Positions 1-8,146 of a DNA stretch of 21,085 nucleotides are shown here, one piece after another. Made by a program: the position numbers and the translations under genes. The stretch comes from a virus: the IMG/VR virus record IMGVR_UViG_3300037258_000748, positions 1 through 21,085 of that record. One strand, written 5' to 3'. Position 1 is the stretch's first letter, and each line of letters starts with the position of its first letter. Below the pieces are notes generated by a model. That model ran no database searches. It was not told where the DNA came from and was given only the letters and a program-made list of their open reading frames with translations.

Positions 1-131
1 CGAACTGCCGTGATCGTCAGCGGGGAACCCACCGCCGCGCCGGACTCCACGGGTTGATACAAGACCGGCTCCCCGAACGTCTCCTGCATTATGGAGTTCG
101 CTGCCGCGTCGATCGTGGGCCAGTCCGACAT
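1..131 (-). CDS. Head-tail attachment protein, gpFII-like (partial, 3' end outside window)
   Basis: The minus-strand frame starts with ATG at 131 and stays open to the window edge, giving about 43 residues that begin MSDWPTIDAAANSIMQETFG. The start overlaps the TGA of the DUF2190 gene by one base (TGATG), which indicates translational coupling. In lambda-type head modules the small gpFII-like head-tail joining protein follows the decoration and capsid genes, and the visible N-terminus, with its 'FGEPVLYQP' stretch, resembles that group. The identification rests on position and a short N-terminus, so the family name is tentative, but a coding start here is well supported. Confidence 0.6.
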   Translation of the reverse strand, partial: MSDWPTIDAAANSIMQETFGEPVLYQPVESGAAVGSPLTITAV

Positions 132-493
132 CAGAAGTCGTGGTTTAGCCGCACACGTACGGTTGGATCGCCCGTCAGACCGCCTGGTGCGTTCACTCCG
201 CTCGGCGTGGTCAGCGCCGCAACCCCGATCTTTGTGTTGCTGGTTGCGGTCGAGGTGCACTCCTGGGACGAGTTGTTCCAGTAGACGTAATCGCCCTCGG
301 CGAAGGTGCTCGTGTCCTTCGTGAGATCGAACACGCCTTCGGTGAGCACCTCGGAGCTGTCGCCACTGCTCTGGTTGTTGACCGCCACACCGAAAATGTG
401 GCCAGTCCCGGTTACGAGCAAGCCACCACCCGACAGCACCGCGTACGGCGCAGTGACGGTGACGGTATCGCCTTTTTGAACGTAGTTTTTCAT
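131..493 (-). CDS. DUF2190 family capsid decoration/stabilisation-type protein
   Basis: This 120-aa protein begins MKNYVQKGDTVTVTAPYAV and carries the DUF2190 pattern: an N-terminal 'G(D)tvtvtaP' strand, 'SGGGLLVTGTGHIFGVAV', a 'VFDLTKDTSTFAEGDYVYWNN' stretch and a C-terminal 'KIGVAALTTPSG...VRVRLN' strand. Phage DUF2190 proteins are small beta-rich proteins encoded directly after the major capsid gene and are thought to decorate or stabilise the head. The start is fixed by AAGGAG about 8 nt upstream of the ATG. The gene sits 18 nt after the capsid gene and overlaps the next gene by one base, so all three are probably on one late mRNA. It has no signal peptide or membrane segment. Confidence 0.85.
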   Translation of the reverse strand: MKNYVQKGDTVTVTAPYAVLSGGGLLVTGTGHIFGVAVNNQSSGDSSEVLTEGVFDLTKDTSTFAEGDYVYWNNSSQECTSTATSNTKIGVAALTTPSGVNAPGGLTGDPTVRVRLNHDF

Positions 494-511
494 CTTGAGT
501 TCTCCTTTTCC

Positions 512-2743
512 TTATGCGCCTGCGTTCTTTTGCAGCCCGCGATAGTCGATCGCAGCAGCCGCGAAGTCCATACGCGCTTTCATCTCGATTCCGTCCACCT
601 CGAAGCCCTGGCGAGTCTCGAAGTACACGCCCGCTTGTCCTTCGAGGAAGCAGTACTCGATGGTGTCGATCTGCGTCGGATCGGCGACCATGTACCAGGC
701 GGTAGTGCTCGCCGCGTCGAGGCGCGGTTCGACGATCGGCACCAAGCCTTGAATCCACTCGGGCACCACGCCGGTGACCTGATTGGCGGCCAACTGGATC
801 GGGTAGATCAGTTGCAGCGCCAGCGTTTCGAGCGCGGCCGGAACCAGCAGATACCGAGGGATCAGATTCAACGGCGTGCCCTGCGGACCAGTCTGCGTGC
901 GCATCTCGACGCGCCCGGCGGCGATTCCCGTCACCGGATTGGCCGCGCCGAGCGCTAATGCGCTGTTGGCGCCGGTCAGCAGGTTGTTGTGCGCGGTGGC
1001 GAACATCGCGGTGTTGTCCACCTGCATCACCTGATTGCCGGTGATGATGGCCCAGACCACATCCGACTGCTTGCGCGCGGCGGCCACGCCGAGCACCGCC
1101 GGAATCCGCGTGAACGCCTGCAGGTCGTCGTTGATGATGGTCTTGCGGGTCAGCGCCACGACCCCGCCATACGTCGCGAGCGAGTAGTTCTGGTTCGTGT
1201 CGGTGAGCGTCAGACGCGTGTACTCGCCCTTTTCATTCAAAGGCCGCAGCGCGGGCGAGTCCGACAATTGCACGCGGTTGATCGGTTTGAAGTCGGGCGC
1301 GGTGACCTGGCGGCAGAACGGTTTGAAGGTCTGCGGGTACGCTTCATAGGACTGCCGCAGCGTCTTGTTGGCGACATTCGCCAGGATCGACGGGAAGTCG
1401 CTGGTGGACTCTGCGCCGCCGCCGAAGATCTCTACCTTGCCGTCGTACTGGATCAACGCCTTGGTCGCGATGGTCATCTTGTCCATGCCGCGCGTGTTGA
1501 CGCCGCGCAGTTCCAGGCTCTCGCGCGCCATCTCCAGGAGCGAGAAGCCGACGTACTCGCGCCCCATCTCCTCTGCACGCCGCTGCATCTCGGAACCGCC
1601 GCCGGGAAGAAACTCCATCTCTCCCGCGAACGACCGGCGCTTCTGCATGTAGAACTGCGGATTGCAGCGCAGCACCAGAGCTTCCTGCATGCACGCAAGG
1701 CGCGTCTCGTTGGCGTCGCGCGTGATCACAACCTCGCTTCGCGGCTGGAACTCGCGGCCCTCGCGAGTCTGGTTCGCACGCGCCGCTAGCTCGTCCTGGA
1801 TCTTCGCGCGAGCCGCGTCGACCGTCACACCTCCATCAATCAGCCCATCGATGAACTGTTGCGGAACACCGTACTTCAGCATCGGCGCGCCAATCATGCG
1901 GATCTCCGAAGCTCCGGCGAACCGCAGCTTCGCGTCCTCGATCGAGACGCCCGCTGTCACCAGAGAAGCTGCGAGTTTCTCCAACTTGAAACCGGCGCCC
2001 AACGACGTGATCTCACTCACGCGATGCCGCTCCAGCCTCGTTCCCTCGGCGCGCGCCGCGTCGAGCACTACTTGATCATTGCGGGCATCTCCGCCCGCTT
2101 GAGTCGTCGTTTCCATAACGATGGTCTCCTTAGTTGGGCGAGTTGCCCGGGTTCGATCCGCGGCTTTAGCTGACAAAGGCGTCGCGGACAAAAACGTGGT
2201 GGTGAAATCCGCCGGTACGTTGACCGCCGAAATCTCAAATGGCTCCCAATCGGTCGCCGTGAAAACATTGCTGGTCGCGCCGTTGCTGGCGTCCTGTGGT
2301 TCCTTGGCGTAGAGCCAGGTGCCGAAGCTGAGGCTCCGAATAATTCCAGACTGGATTCCTGACCAGACCAAGTCGCTGGTTGCGTCCTGACCTTCCGGCC
2401 GGAACTTCAACGTCGCCATCCCCTTCGGGCCATCGGCCCAAGCCTTCTGGACAACGCCGATCTGCGCGCGTGTCCCAGCCTTGTTCGCCATCACCGAGCG
2501 AACGTCGGTCCCGCTCATGTGGTTGTCGAACACCGGTGCGCCGTTGTTCAGCCGGTCCAGCCGCGCCCCGGCCATGTCCAGTTGCAGCATGTACTCATCG
2601 CCGGTGTCGGGATCGGTCCTGGGGACGGTCGCACCGCCGTACCAGACCACATCGACGGTCCGCTCGTCAGCGTCGAGCGTGGTCGGAACGAACGAGATCT
2701 CGTCGTCGTTCGCGGCGAAGTACTCGCCTCGCGGTTCGCTCAT
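512..2743 (-). CDS. Prohead protease / major capsid protein fusion
   Basis: This 743-aa protein joins two head-assembly functions usually encoded separately. Residues about 25-186 look like a phage prohead protease: a conserved His in 'VFDNHMSG' (H75), a Ser-rich 'GIIRSLSFG' (S137/S139) and 'EPFEISAVNVPAD' (E170). From roughly residue 350 to the end it looks like a major capsid protein, with 'GGVVALTRKTIINDD', 'LLVPAALE' and the terminal 'MKARMDFAAAAIDYRGLQKN'. The start at 2743 is chosen because AGGAG lies about 7 nt upstream and MSEPRGEYFA fits; an in-frame extension to 2803 has no good ribosome site and overlaps the portal gene. A second strong AAGGAG and ATG lie inside the gene at codon 210, just after the protease part. 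Catalytic residues are assigned by motif only. Confidence 0.85.
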   Translation of the reverse strand: MSEPRGEYFAANDDEISFVPTTLDADERTVDVVWYGGATVPRTDPDTGDEYMLQLDMAGARLDRLNNGAPVFDNHMSGTDVRSVMANKAGTRAQIGVVQKAWADGPKGMATLKFRPEGQDATSDLVWSGIQSGIIRSLSFGTWLYAKEPQDASNGATSNVFTATDWEPFEISAVNVPADFTTTFLSATPLSAKAADRTRATRPTKETIVMETTTQAGGDARNDQVVLDAARAEGTRLERHRVSEITSLGAGFKLEKLAASLVTAGVSIEDAKLRFAGASEIRMIGAPMLKYGVPQQFIDGLIDGGVTVDAARAKIQDELAARANQTREGREFQPRSEVVITRDANETRLACMQEALVLRCNPQFYMQKRRSFAGEMEFLPGGGSEMQRRAEEMGREYVGFSLLEMARESLELRGVNTRGMDKMTIATKALIQYDGKVEIFGGGAESTSDFPSILANVANKTLRQSYEAYPQTFKPFCRQVTAPDFKPINRVQLSDSPALRPLNEKGEYTRLTLTDTNQNYSLATYGGVVALTRKTIINDDLQAFTRIPAVLGVAAARKQSDVVWAIITGNQVMQVDNTAMFATAHNNLLTGANSALALGAANPVTGIAAGRVEMRTQTGPQGTPLNLIPRYLLVPAALETLALQLIYPIQLAANQVTGVVPEWIQGLVPIVEPRLDAASTTAWYMVADPTQIDTIEYCFLEGQAGVYFETRQGFEVDGIEMKARMDFAAAAIDYRGLQKNAGA
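2126..2131 (-). promoter_or_regulatory. Internal Shine-Dalgarno within the protease/capsid fusion gene
   Basis: AAGGAG on the minus strand lies 9 nt before an in-frame ATG at 2114-2116 (codon 210). Initiation there would give a 534-aa product without the protease domain. This is a prediction from sequence; lambda-type phages are known to use internal starts in protease/scaffold genes. Confidence 0.45.
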
Positions 2744-2762
2744 TGGTTTTCTCCTGTTGGTT

Positions 2763-4451
2763 CTACGTGAGGTACATCCGCGTGGGGGAATCCCATCGTG
2801 CACTGTTGGAAGCGCCAGCCACGAGCAGTTCCTTGATCATTCCGAGGTCCTCCTCGGAGAGCTTGGCCGACTGATTGGTCGGCCTCGGAGCGCCCGGCAC
2901 GGCTTTGCTTGTCGGCGTTCGTTCCTCGGTTGCGGCGGGCTGCTCCTGGCCGCGCAGAGTCATGTTGCGCGGATCGCAGTCGAGGATGATTTCGTACTTA
3001 TCCATCAGCTTGTTGAACAGAGCGATCTGTTCGATCTGGGCATTGGGATCGAAGCCGTTGGCCACCACCGCTTCGAACCATGTCACGCGCCCGATGCGAA
3101 TGTCCTTCAGCGCAGCCTCGGCATCCTTCACCGGGTCCACCGATTCAAATCGGGGCGCAGTCCACTGCGTGCCGTACAGGTTGATCTTCGGATCGGTGAC
3201 GGCCTTCGCCGGGACCTTCCCCAGCAACACGAGTGTGTCGATCACGCGCCGACGCACCGGCATGCAGAACATCGGAATCAGAGTCAGCCACCGGTATCCT
3301 TCGATGGTGTTGCGGAACCCCAACTGGCCGCCGCGCCAGCTCGAATAGTTGACCAGCGAGAGGTCGCCCGCCAGCATCTCGTAGGGAATCCCCAGGCCCG
3401 CCGCGATCCCCTGCAGTTCCGTCATCTTGTATTCGCGATAGCCGCCCGCCACCGGCGGATTGTTGAACTTCACATCCTCGCCCGGCTTCAAGTAAGCGGT
3501 CATGCCGGGTTGAAACGACTCGACCGGATTCCGCGTCAACGGATCTTTCCCCTGAATGCCCAGCGTCGAGCCATCGATCCCCTCCGGTTGCGTGACCATC
3601 GCCACGACGCAGGCTTCGATCTTCTTGCGCACGCGCTCCGCATCGGCGTAGTCATCGAGATCGCGTAGCGCCATCATCACCGGATGCAGCCACGGAATGC
3701 CGCGCACCTGGCCGGGCCGCAGCACGCGATACGTGTGCAGCACCTGCTCGGCGGGAATCGGCTGGCTCAGGATGCCGCCGCGCGGGTTCAAAATCAGAAC
3801 GCCGCCGGGATGATACGTGTACAGCCAGTACGCGGACCGCCGACCGAGCAGATCGAACTCGACGCCCTGCATGATGTGGCCATTCACCGTCCCCATCGTT
3901 TTGGTCTGGTCGAGAAAGTCGGCCTCCAGGATCTGAAGCTGAAGCGGTACGCGCAGGTTGTCCTTCGCCAGGCGCGGCCGGAACCGTAGGATGGCCTCGC
4001 CGCTCTCGGCGGCCGTGCGCATGATCAGCGACTGCATCCCATAAAAATCCAACCGTTGCGGCGTATCGCAGTTCTCTACGAAGTACGGCCACTCGGCATC
4101 GATGATGCGATCGAGCCCTGCGTCGCCCGTCTTCGCCTGCGGCACGATGCCGGTCCCGACCGTGTTGCCGGCCAACTCCTCAATCGCCTTCGACGCATAC
4201 GGATTATTGCGGATCAGGTCGCGGCTCCGGTTGCGGAGCCACACCAGCGACCCCATCAACTCGACGTTGGCGTCGGTCGATGGAGCGTACCAACCGTAAG
4301 CGCGCCGTCCCGCGCTCGCCCCGTCGTAGGAGAAGCGCGACGCGTGCCGCTCGAGGTAACCCTCGGTCAGCTCCAGCGCCATGCGCGCCTGTGTTCGCCG
4401 CAGCCCGTAACGAGGCGCAACGAAGTTGATGGCGCGGTCGAGAACGTTCAT
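2763..4451 (-). CDS. Phage portal protein, lambda family
   Basis: This 562-aa protein is the dodecameric channel of the head vertex, through which DNA is packaged and to which tail connectors bind. The N-terminal half has features typical of lambda gpB-type portals: 'MNVLDRAINFVAPRYGLRR', 'LRNRSRDLIRNNPYASKAIEELAGNTVGTGI' near residues 72-103, 'EWPYFVENCD' and 'QLQILEADFLDQ'. The middle holds 'ILNPRGGILSQPIPAEQVLHTYRVLRPGQVRGIPWL' and 'GLGIPYEMLAGDLSLVNYSSWRGG'. Length fits the family. Its ATG overlaps the TGA of the upstream zinc-ribbon gene by 4 nt (ATGA), and it ends 19 nt before the chosen start of the protease/capsid gene, so it belongs to the late head operon. No frameshift is seen. Confidence 0.93.
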   Translation of the reverse strand: MNVLDRAINFVAPRYGLRRTQARMALELTEGYLERHASRFSYDGASAGRRAYGWYAPSTDANVELMGSLVWLRNRSRDLIRNNPYASKAIEELAGNTVGTGIVPQAKTGDAGLDRIIDAEWPYFVENCDTPQRLDFYGMQSLIMRTAAESGEAILRFRPRLAKDNLRVPLQLQILEADFLDQTKTMGTVNGHIMQGVEFDLLGRRSAYWLYTYHPGGVLILNPRGGILSQPIPAEQVLHTYRVLRPGQVRGIPWLHPVMMALRDLDDYADAERVRKKIEACVVAMVTQPEGIDGSTLGIQGKDPLTRNPVESFQPGMTAYLKPGEDVKFNNPPVAGGYREYKMTELQGIAAGLGIPYEMLAGDLSLVNYSSWRGGQLGFRNTIEGYRWLTLIPMFCMPVRRRVIDTLVLLGKVPAKAVTDPKINLYGTQWTAPRFESVDPVKDAEAALKDIRIGRVTWFEAVVANGFDPNAQIEQIALFNKLMDKYEIILDCDPRNMTLRGQEQPAATEERTPTSKAVPGAPRPTNQSAKLSEEDLGMIKELLVAGASNSARWDSPTRMYLT

Positions 4452-4636
4452 TCGGCTGCCGTGTAAACAGTTTCCCTATACGTCTTCTGCGAGCGAACCG
4501 CCTTCACCTCGACGGCCTTAAACACCTTCTCGAAGTTCGGGCACATTGGATTCGAGCAGGTGAACAGGCCCTGCTCGTTCAGCACGAGCACCGGCGACCC
4601 GCAGTCGCACTGGATCACCGAAGGACTGATGCGCAT
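4448..4636 (-). CDS. Small zinc-ribbon-like phage protein
   Basis: This 62-aa protein (ATG at 4636) has four cysteines arranged as two close pairs: 'CDC' (C10, C12) and 'CSNPMC' (C27, C32), within 'VIQCDCGSPVLVLNEQGLF'. This is the look of a zinc ribbon. Its TGA overlaps the ATG of the portal gene (ATGA), so the two are translationally coupled, and it occupies the slot between gpW and portal. The frame is open upstream to a TTG at 4717 (89 aa) with a GTG at 4663; none of these starts has a convincing ribosome site, so the N-terminus is uncertain. Metal binding is inferred from the cysteines; the role, perhaps head assembly or DNA binding, is unknown. Confidence 0.65.
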   Translation of the reverse strand: MRISPSVIQCDCGSPVLVLNEQGLFTCSNPMCPNFEKVFKAVEVKAVRSQKTYRETVYTAAE

Positions 4637-4804
4637 TCGCTTTGCTTCGTTTGGGACGGCCACTTGCGTACCACGCCTGCCCTCGCAATATCCTTTGGAC
4701 CGATTAGCCCTGCCCAAGTGTCATCGTGATCGACGTCGGCCGGCGGTCGCCTTGAAACCAGACTGGTTCAACTTCGCCCGCTTTTTTTCGAGCGCTCGGC
4801 AACT

Positions 4805-4810
4805 TATAAT
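4805..4810 (+). promoter_or_regulatory. -10 box of promoter for the plus-strand membrane protein gene
   Basis: A perfect TATAAT lies 51 bases before the ATG at 4862. A T-run at 4782-4788 is in the -35 position at about 17 bp spacing, but it is a poor match to TTGACA. The box is in the right place to let this gene be transcribed against the phage late operon. Confidence 0.5.
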
Positions 4811-4861
4811 ACGGCAACCTGCCTTCGTGCAGTAAATTAAAGCAAACAGAAGGTCTTCTTG

Positions 4862-5878
4862 ATGGATGACGAAGAGATCATAACTGAAGAACGCGTTTCT
4901 CTGACCGATCACGCACTCCGACGCTTATCCGTGGAAGAATTTCTGGTTGACTTTCTCGGCGGCCTCATTCCTGGGGTTCTTTTCTTCGCAGCCGCAGCGG
5001 TTGTTGTTTTTCCTGTCATGCACGCAGTCCTTCGTCAAGAGGGGAGGACAAATCATCCCGATCTAGAAGGTGCTGCTTTAGCGACAATAGCCGCAACAAA
5101 GGATACACCGAACGCCTTGTGGTTCGCCATTTTGATCGTCGCGTTGCTGGTCTCATACGTCGTGGGCCATCTTTTCTATAGACATGACCCGAACGGCCCG
5201 GACCGTCGCAGCTTCCGATGGCTGGCGCGAAGGCGCCAATATCGAAAAACAGACTTGGCGGTTCAGCCGGTCAAGAAATGGCTATGGCTAGTCTTTTGTC
5301 CTTGGAAACTAGATCGGAAGGAAGTCCTTCGCGAGGAGTTGGCTTGCGAAAATTGGGAGGAATGCCAGTTTCCCTATCCTCATTATGATGAGTACTTGAA
5401 GAAGCGCGGTCTCAATCACTTGCTTCCTTGGGCTGTCTGGACTTCTCAGCCTGATCACAGGACAAAGAACTACATCAATCGCTTAAAAATACTTCTTCGC
5501 CAGCGCCATCCGGATAAGTGCGCATCAATCGTCCGGAATGAAGCTCATGTTCGATTGGCCACTTCGACTTGGTATGTTTCTGGGACACTTCTTGCTCTTT
5601 CAGTGGGCGGCCTGGGGAGCCTGCTTACTTTGGCGATAGTGAGGATGCGTTCACAGCCAACCCCACTCTCGGCAGTGCTGCTCGGCGAATATCTACCTGC
5701 AAGCTCTTGCTGTTTTGCGGTTTTGCTGTTCGCATTGTATGCGCGCATTTCGATTGCACAGTTCCTGCATTATCAACGAATGCGTGAAGTGTACTACGTT
5801 TTAGAGACGGCACTCACGGCGCTCCATAGAGCCCCAGGGAGTGCACCCCATGCGAAACCGCATTCACATGGAGCCTAG
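4862..5878 (+). CDS. Multi-spanning membrane protein of unknown function (probable moron)
   Basis: I do not recognise a characterised family. The 338-aa protein has an acidic N-terminus (MDDEEIITEERV), then hydrophobic segments at about 31-53 and 86-104, a long polar and basic central region (about 105-235) with 'PYPHYDEYLKKRGLNHLLPW' and 'RNEAHVRLATSTWYV', two more hydrophobic segments at about 240-260 and 275-297, and a cytoplasmic-looking tail 'FLHYQRMREVYYVLETA'. Four membrane passes are likely. The ATG at 4862 is preferred over a TTG one codon earlier because GAAGG lies about 8 nt upstream. It is on the opposite strand to all surrounding head genes, is visibly more AT-rich, and has its own TATAAT, which is the pattern of a moron expressed from the prophage. 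Superinfection exclusion or another host-benefit role is inference only. Confidence 0.85.
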   Translation: MDDEEIITEERVSLTDHALRRLSVEEFLVDFLGGLIPGVLFFAAAAVVVFPVMHAVLRQEGRTNHPDLEGAALATIAATKDTPNALWFAILIVALLVSYVVGHLFYRHDPNGPDRRSFRWLARRRQYRKTDLAVQPVKKWLWLVFCPWKLDRKEVLREELACENWEECQFPYPHYDEYLKKRGLNHLLPWAVWTSQPDHRTKNYINRLKILLRQRHPDKCASIVRNEAHVRLATSTWYVSGTLLALSVGGLGSLLTLAIVRMRSQPTPLSAVLLGEYLPASSCCFAVLLFALYARISIAQFLHYQRMREVYYVLETALTALHRAPGSAPHAKPHSHGA

Positions 5879-5979
5879 CAGGCAAACCGTCGAGAGTGGC
5901 CTCGGATATTGGTTGCTTCACCAGGTCATTTTGAACCACAATGCCCGATCGTCGGAAATGAGGTGCTGAAGCCAAGCCA

Positions 5980-6249
5980 TCACCACTGCTCCCACGGCGG
6001 GAACCCCGCCACGTGGGGACCGTCCCCACGCCGGTGTTCCGCGAGCGTCGACTTGCTGGTCTTCTGAGCACTGGCCTCCCGGATGGCGTCTTCGGTTTCG
6101 GCGATGGCCTTCCGAATGTCATCAACGGTTCGATACTGCACCTCGCGCCCATCGGGAAAGCGCGCGCGCAGCGTCGGGTTGCCAAGCGCCATGTACAGCG
6201 CGTTCAAGTTTGAAGTCAGTTGCGCGACGGTCAGAGTGGTGAGCGCCAT
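5980..6249 (-). CDS. gpW-like head-tail connector/head completion protein
   Basis: This 89-aa protein begins MALTTLTVAQLTSNLNALYM and continues with 'RFPDGREVQYRTVDDIRKAIAETEDAIRE'. It resembles lambda gpW: a short helix, a beta hairpin containing the 'v..dGr.v.y' strand, then a helix. gpW plugs the portal after packaging and provides the site for gpFII. It lies directly after the large terminase gene, as W follows A in lambda; its ATG overlaps the terminase TGA by one base (TGATG), which fixes this start over an in-frame upstream start at 6276. The next head gene on this strand is separated by the inserted plus-strand membrane-protein gene. Confidence 0.75.
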   Translation of the reverse strand: MALTTLTVAQLTSNLNALYMALGNPTLRARFPDGREVQYRTVDDIRKAIAETEDAIREASAQKTSKSTLAEHRRGDGPHVAGFPPWEQW

Positions 6250-8144
6250 CAGAACCAGTTCCTCCGTGGGACCCACGGCTCGGGAGCTGTCCGCTCAATG
6301 AACGCGGGTGGCACGGTCTCGGTCGGTGCCTGCGGATGCGGCTCCCGCTGCGACACGACCGGCTTCGACTCAGCGCGTCGACCACCCGCCATCTGCGCGA
6401 ACTTGTCACAGTGTGCGCCCAGCCGCAAGCCGCTCGCGTACAGCGCGTACAGCGCCGCGTAGGCGTACACCCGGCAGTCCAGCGCTTCGTTTCTCGCGCC
6501 AGCGGCCTTCTTCCATTCCTGCTTCGGGAAGCCGTTGTGATAGCGCGTGAATTTCCTCTCGGCCGTCAATTGCTCGAAGTACTCCAACTCGCGCCCGAGG
6601 GGAAAGTGACAGAATCCCGGCCCCGGCTCCTGGATCTTCAGGCGGTCATAAATCGCCGTCTTCGCGGCGTCGACCCCGACCATGAAGAACGGTGTCTGGT
6701 TCTTCCGGCTCGGCTTACGAGGCCAGATCGGAGTCTGACCGGGCCGTCCTTTCACCGCGTATACGCGTCGCGCATAGCGGTCGCGCGTGAACCGAAGAAC
6801 CAGCGCGTCCTTGAATCCACAGTCGATCGCCGCCGCAACCACGCGCATGCCCAGGCCAGACTCGTGCATGCACTCGGAAGTGAGCAGTCCCTCCAGGTGA
6901 TCCCAGACCTCGTTGCGCATAATGTCGCCGGGGATCACGTGATAGGCAATCGACCACGACTCCTCATCGCGCCCCCATCCGACGAGCTCCACCTCGAGCC
7001 GATCCGCCTGGACGTCCACGCCGGCCGTAATCAACGCCGCGCCCTCCGGCGCCTCGGACTCGAATGGCTCGCAGCGATTCCACAGCGCCCGCTCGTCCAT
7101 AGGAGTCTCGTGCTTCTCTTCCCACAGTTCGGCGAGCACCGTGTTCACGAACGCCTTGAGCGTCTCAGGCGATTTCTTCGCCGCAAGGAACTCAACAGCA
7201 ATCGATCCCCAACTCCGCTTCGGCGAGATCAGCTGCGAGACGCGGAACCCAGGAATCGGCGACGAAGGATTCTGCGCGCGATACTCGCCGTGCTCCACCA
7301 TCCGCGCTTTCTCATGGTGCGGGATCAGTTCGTGGCATCCAGCGCAGCGATACGCCGCTTCTTCCGGTTTCCCTTCGGGCCACACAAGTCCAGGCCCGGT
7401 GCCGTCGCCGAGCACCAGCACCTGGAAGTAACCGCACTTTGGACATGCCACGAAGTAATCGCGCTGGTCGCTTTCAAGCCACGCGAGTTCGATCCGGCTG
7501 ATGCCCTTGATCGTCGGCGTCGACGCCATGACGATCTTCTTGTTGTGCGCGAACTCGGAGGTGCGCTGGATCGCCAGCGACACCGGATCGCCTTCTGTGC
7601 CCGCGCTCGCCGGATAGCGATCCACCTCATCGAGGAGCGCATACCGGATCGGCCGCATCGCAAGGCCGGAGGGTGAGATCGCCCCTGTGAAAGTGATGTG
7701 CCCTTCCCCGTTCGCGAGTACCTTGTGCAGCGTGGTGTTGTTCGAATCGCGCGACTTGGCCGGCGCGATCTTGCCGTGCAGCGAAGGCGTGGAGCGGAAC
7801 ATCGGAGCGACGCGGTCCTTCGAGAGCGCCTTGGCATCCTCGGTACGCGGCTCGACCACCAGCACCGGCCCCGGATCAACGTCGGCAATGAAGCCGATGA
7901 AGTTCAGCAGCACTTCCGTCTTCAGAAGCTGCGCCGCCGAAAGCAGCACGACCTGCCGGCACGGATGCGCAGGACTGAGCACCTCCATCGGCTCGCGCTG
8001 ATACGGCCGCGTGTGCCACTGTCCGCGCTCGGCCGCCGCGCCACCGGTGAGCACACGATTCTCGTCGGCCCACTTCGCGACCGTGATGTCGCGCGGCGGC
8101 AGCATCGCCGCGGCGCCCACTTCGTGAATCGAAAACGGCTGCAT
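6249..8144 (-). CDS. Terminase large subunit, GpA family (Phage_GPA)
   Basis: The motor ATPase and nuclease that cuts concatemeric DNA and pumps it through the portal. From the ATG at 8144 it is 631 aa, the usual size of GpA proteins. Seen in order (add two if the TTG at 8150 is used): 'PYQREPMEVL' near 47-56, a variant Walker A 'SAAQLLKTE' at about 69-77, Walker B 'ALLDEVDR' at about 169-176, a coupling motif 'MASTPTIKGISRIE' at about 206-219, and a zinc-binding pair CPKC...CAGC at about 234-270. The second half, with 'AGVDVQADRLEVELVGWG' and 'AAIDCGFKDALVLRF', fits the nuclease domain. The TTG at 8150 would overlap the small-subunit stop by 4 nt, so the exact start is open. Confidence 0.95.
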   Translation of the reverse strand: MQPFSIHEVGAAAMLPPRDITVAKWADENRVLTGGAAAERGQWHTRPYQREPMEVLSPAHPCRQVVLLSAAQLLKTEVLLNFIGFIADVDPGPVLVVEPRTEDAKALSKDRVAPMFRSTPSLHGKIAPAKSRDSNNTTLHKVLANGEGHITFTGAISPSGLAMRPIRYALLDEVDRYPASAGTEGDPVSLAIQRTSEFAHNKKIVMASTPTIKGISRIELAWLESDQRDYFVACPKCGYFQVLVLGDGTGPGLVWPEGKPEEAAYRCAGCHELIPHHEKARMVEHGEYRAQNPSSPIPGFRVSQLISPKRSWGSIAVEFLAAKKSPETLKAFVNTVLAELWEEKHETPMDERALWNRCEPFESEAPEGAALITAGVDVQADRLEVELVGWGRDEESWSIAYHVIPGDIMRNEVWDHLEGLLTSECMHESGLGMRVVAAAIDCGFKDALVLRFTRDRYARRVYAVKGRPGQTPIWPRKPSRKNQTPFFMVGVDAAKTAIYDRLKIQEPGPGFCHFPLGRELEYFEQLTAERKFTRYHNGFPKQEWKKAAGARNEALDCRVYAYAALYALYASGLRLGAHCDKFAQMAGGRRAESKPVVSQREPHPQAPTETVPPAFIERTAPEPWVPRRNWF

Positions 8145-8146
8145 GT

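Noticed and set aside
2744-2803. 20-residue extension of the protease/capsid protein
   Set aside because: It would overlap the portal coding end and lacks a ribosome site, whereas AGGAG precedes the ATG at 2743.
2481-3668. 395-aa plus-strand frame across portal and protease/capsid genes
   Set aside because: Antisense to two confident genes, with composition typical of a shadow frame.
6336-7676. 446-aa plus-strand frame
   Set aside because: It lies wholly antisense to the clear large terminase gene, is Arg/His-rich and has no ribosome site or family resemblance; it is a high-GC shadow.
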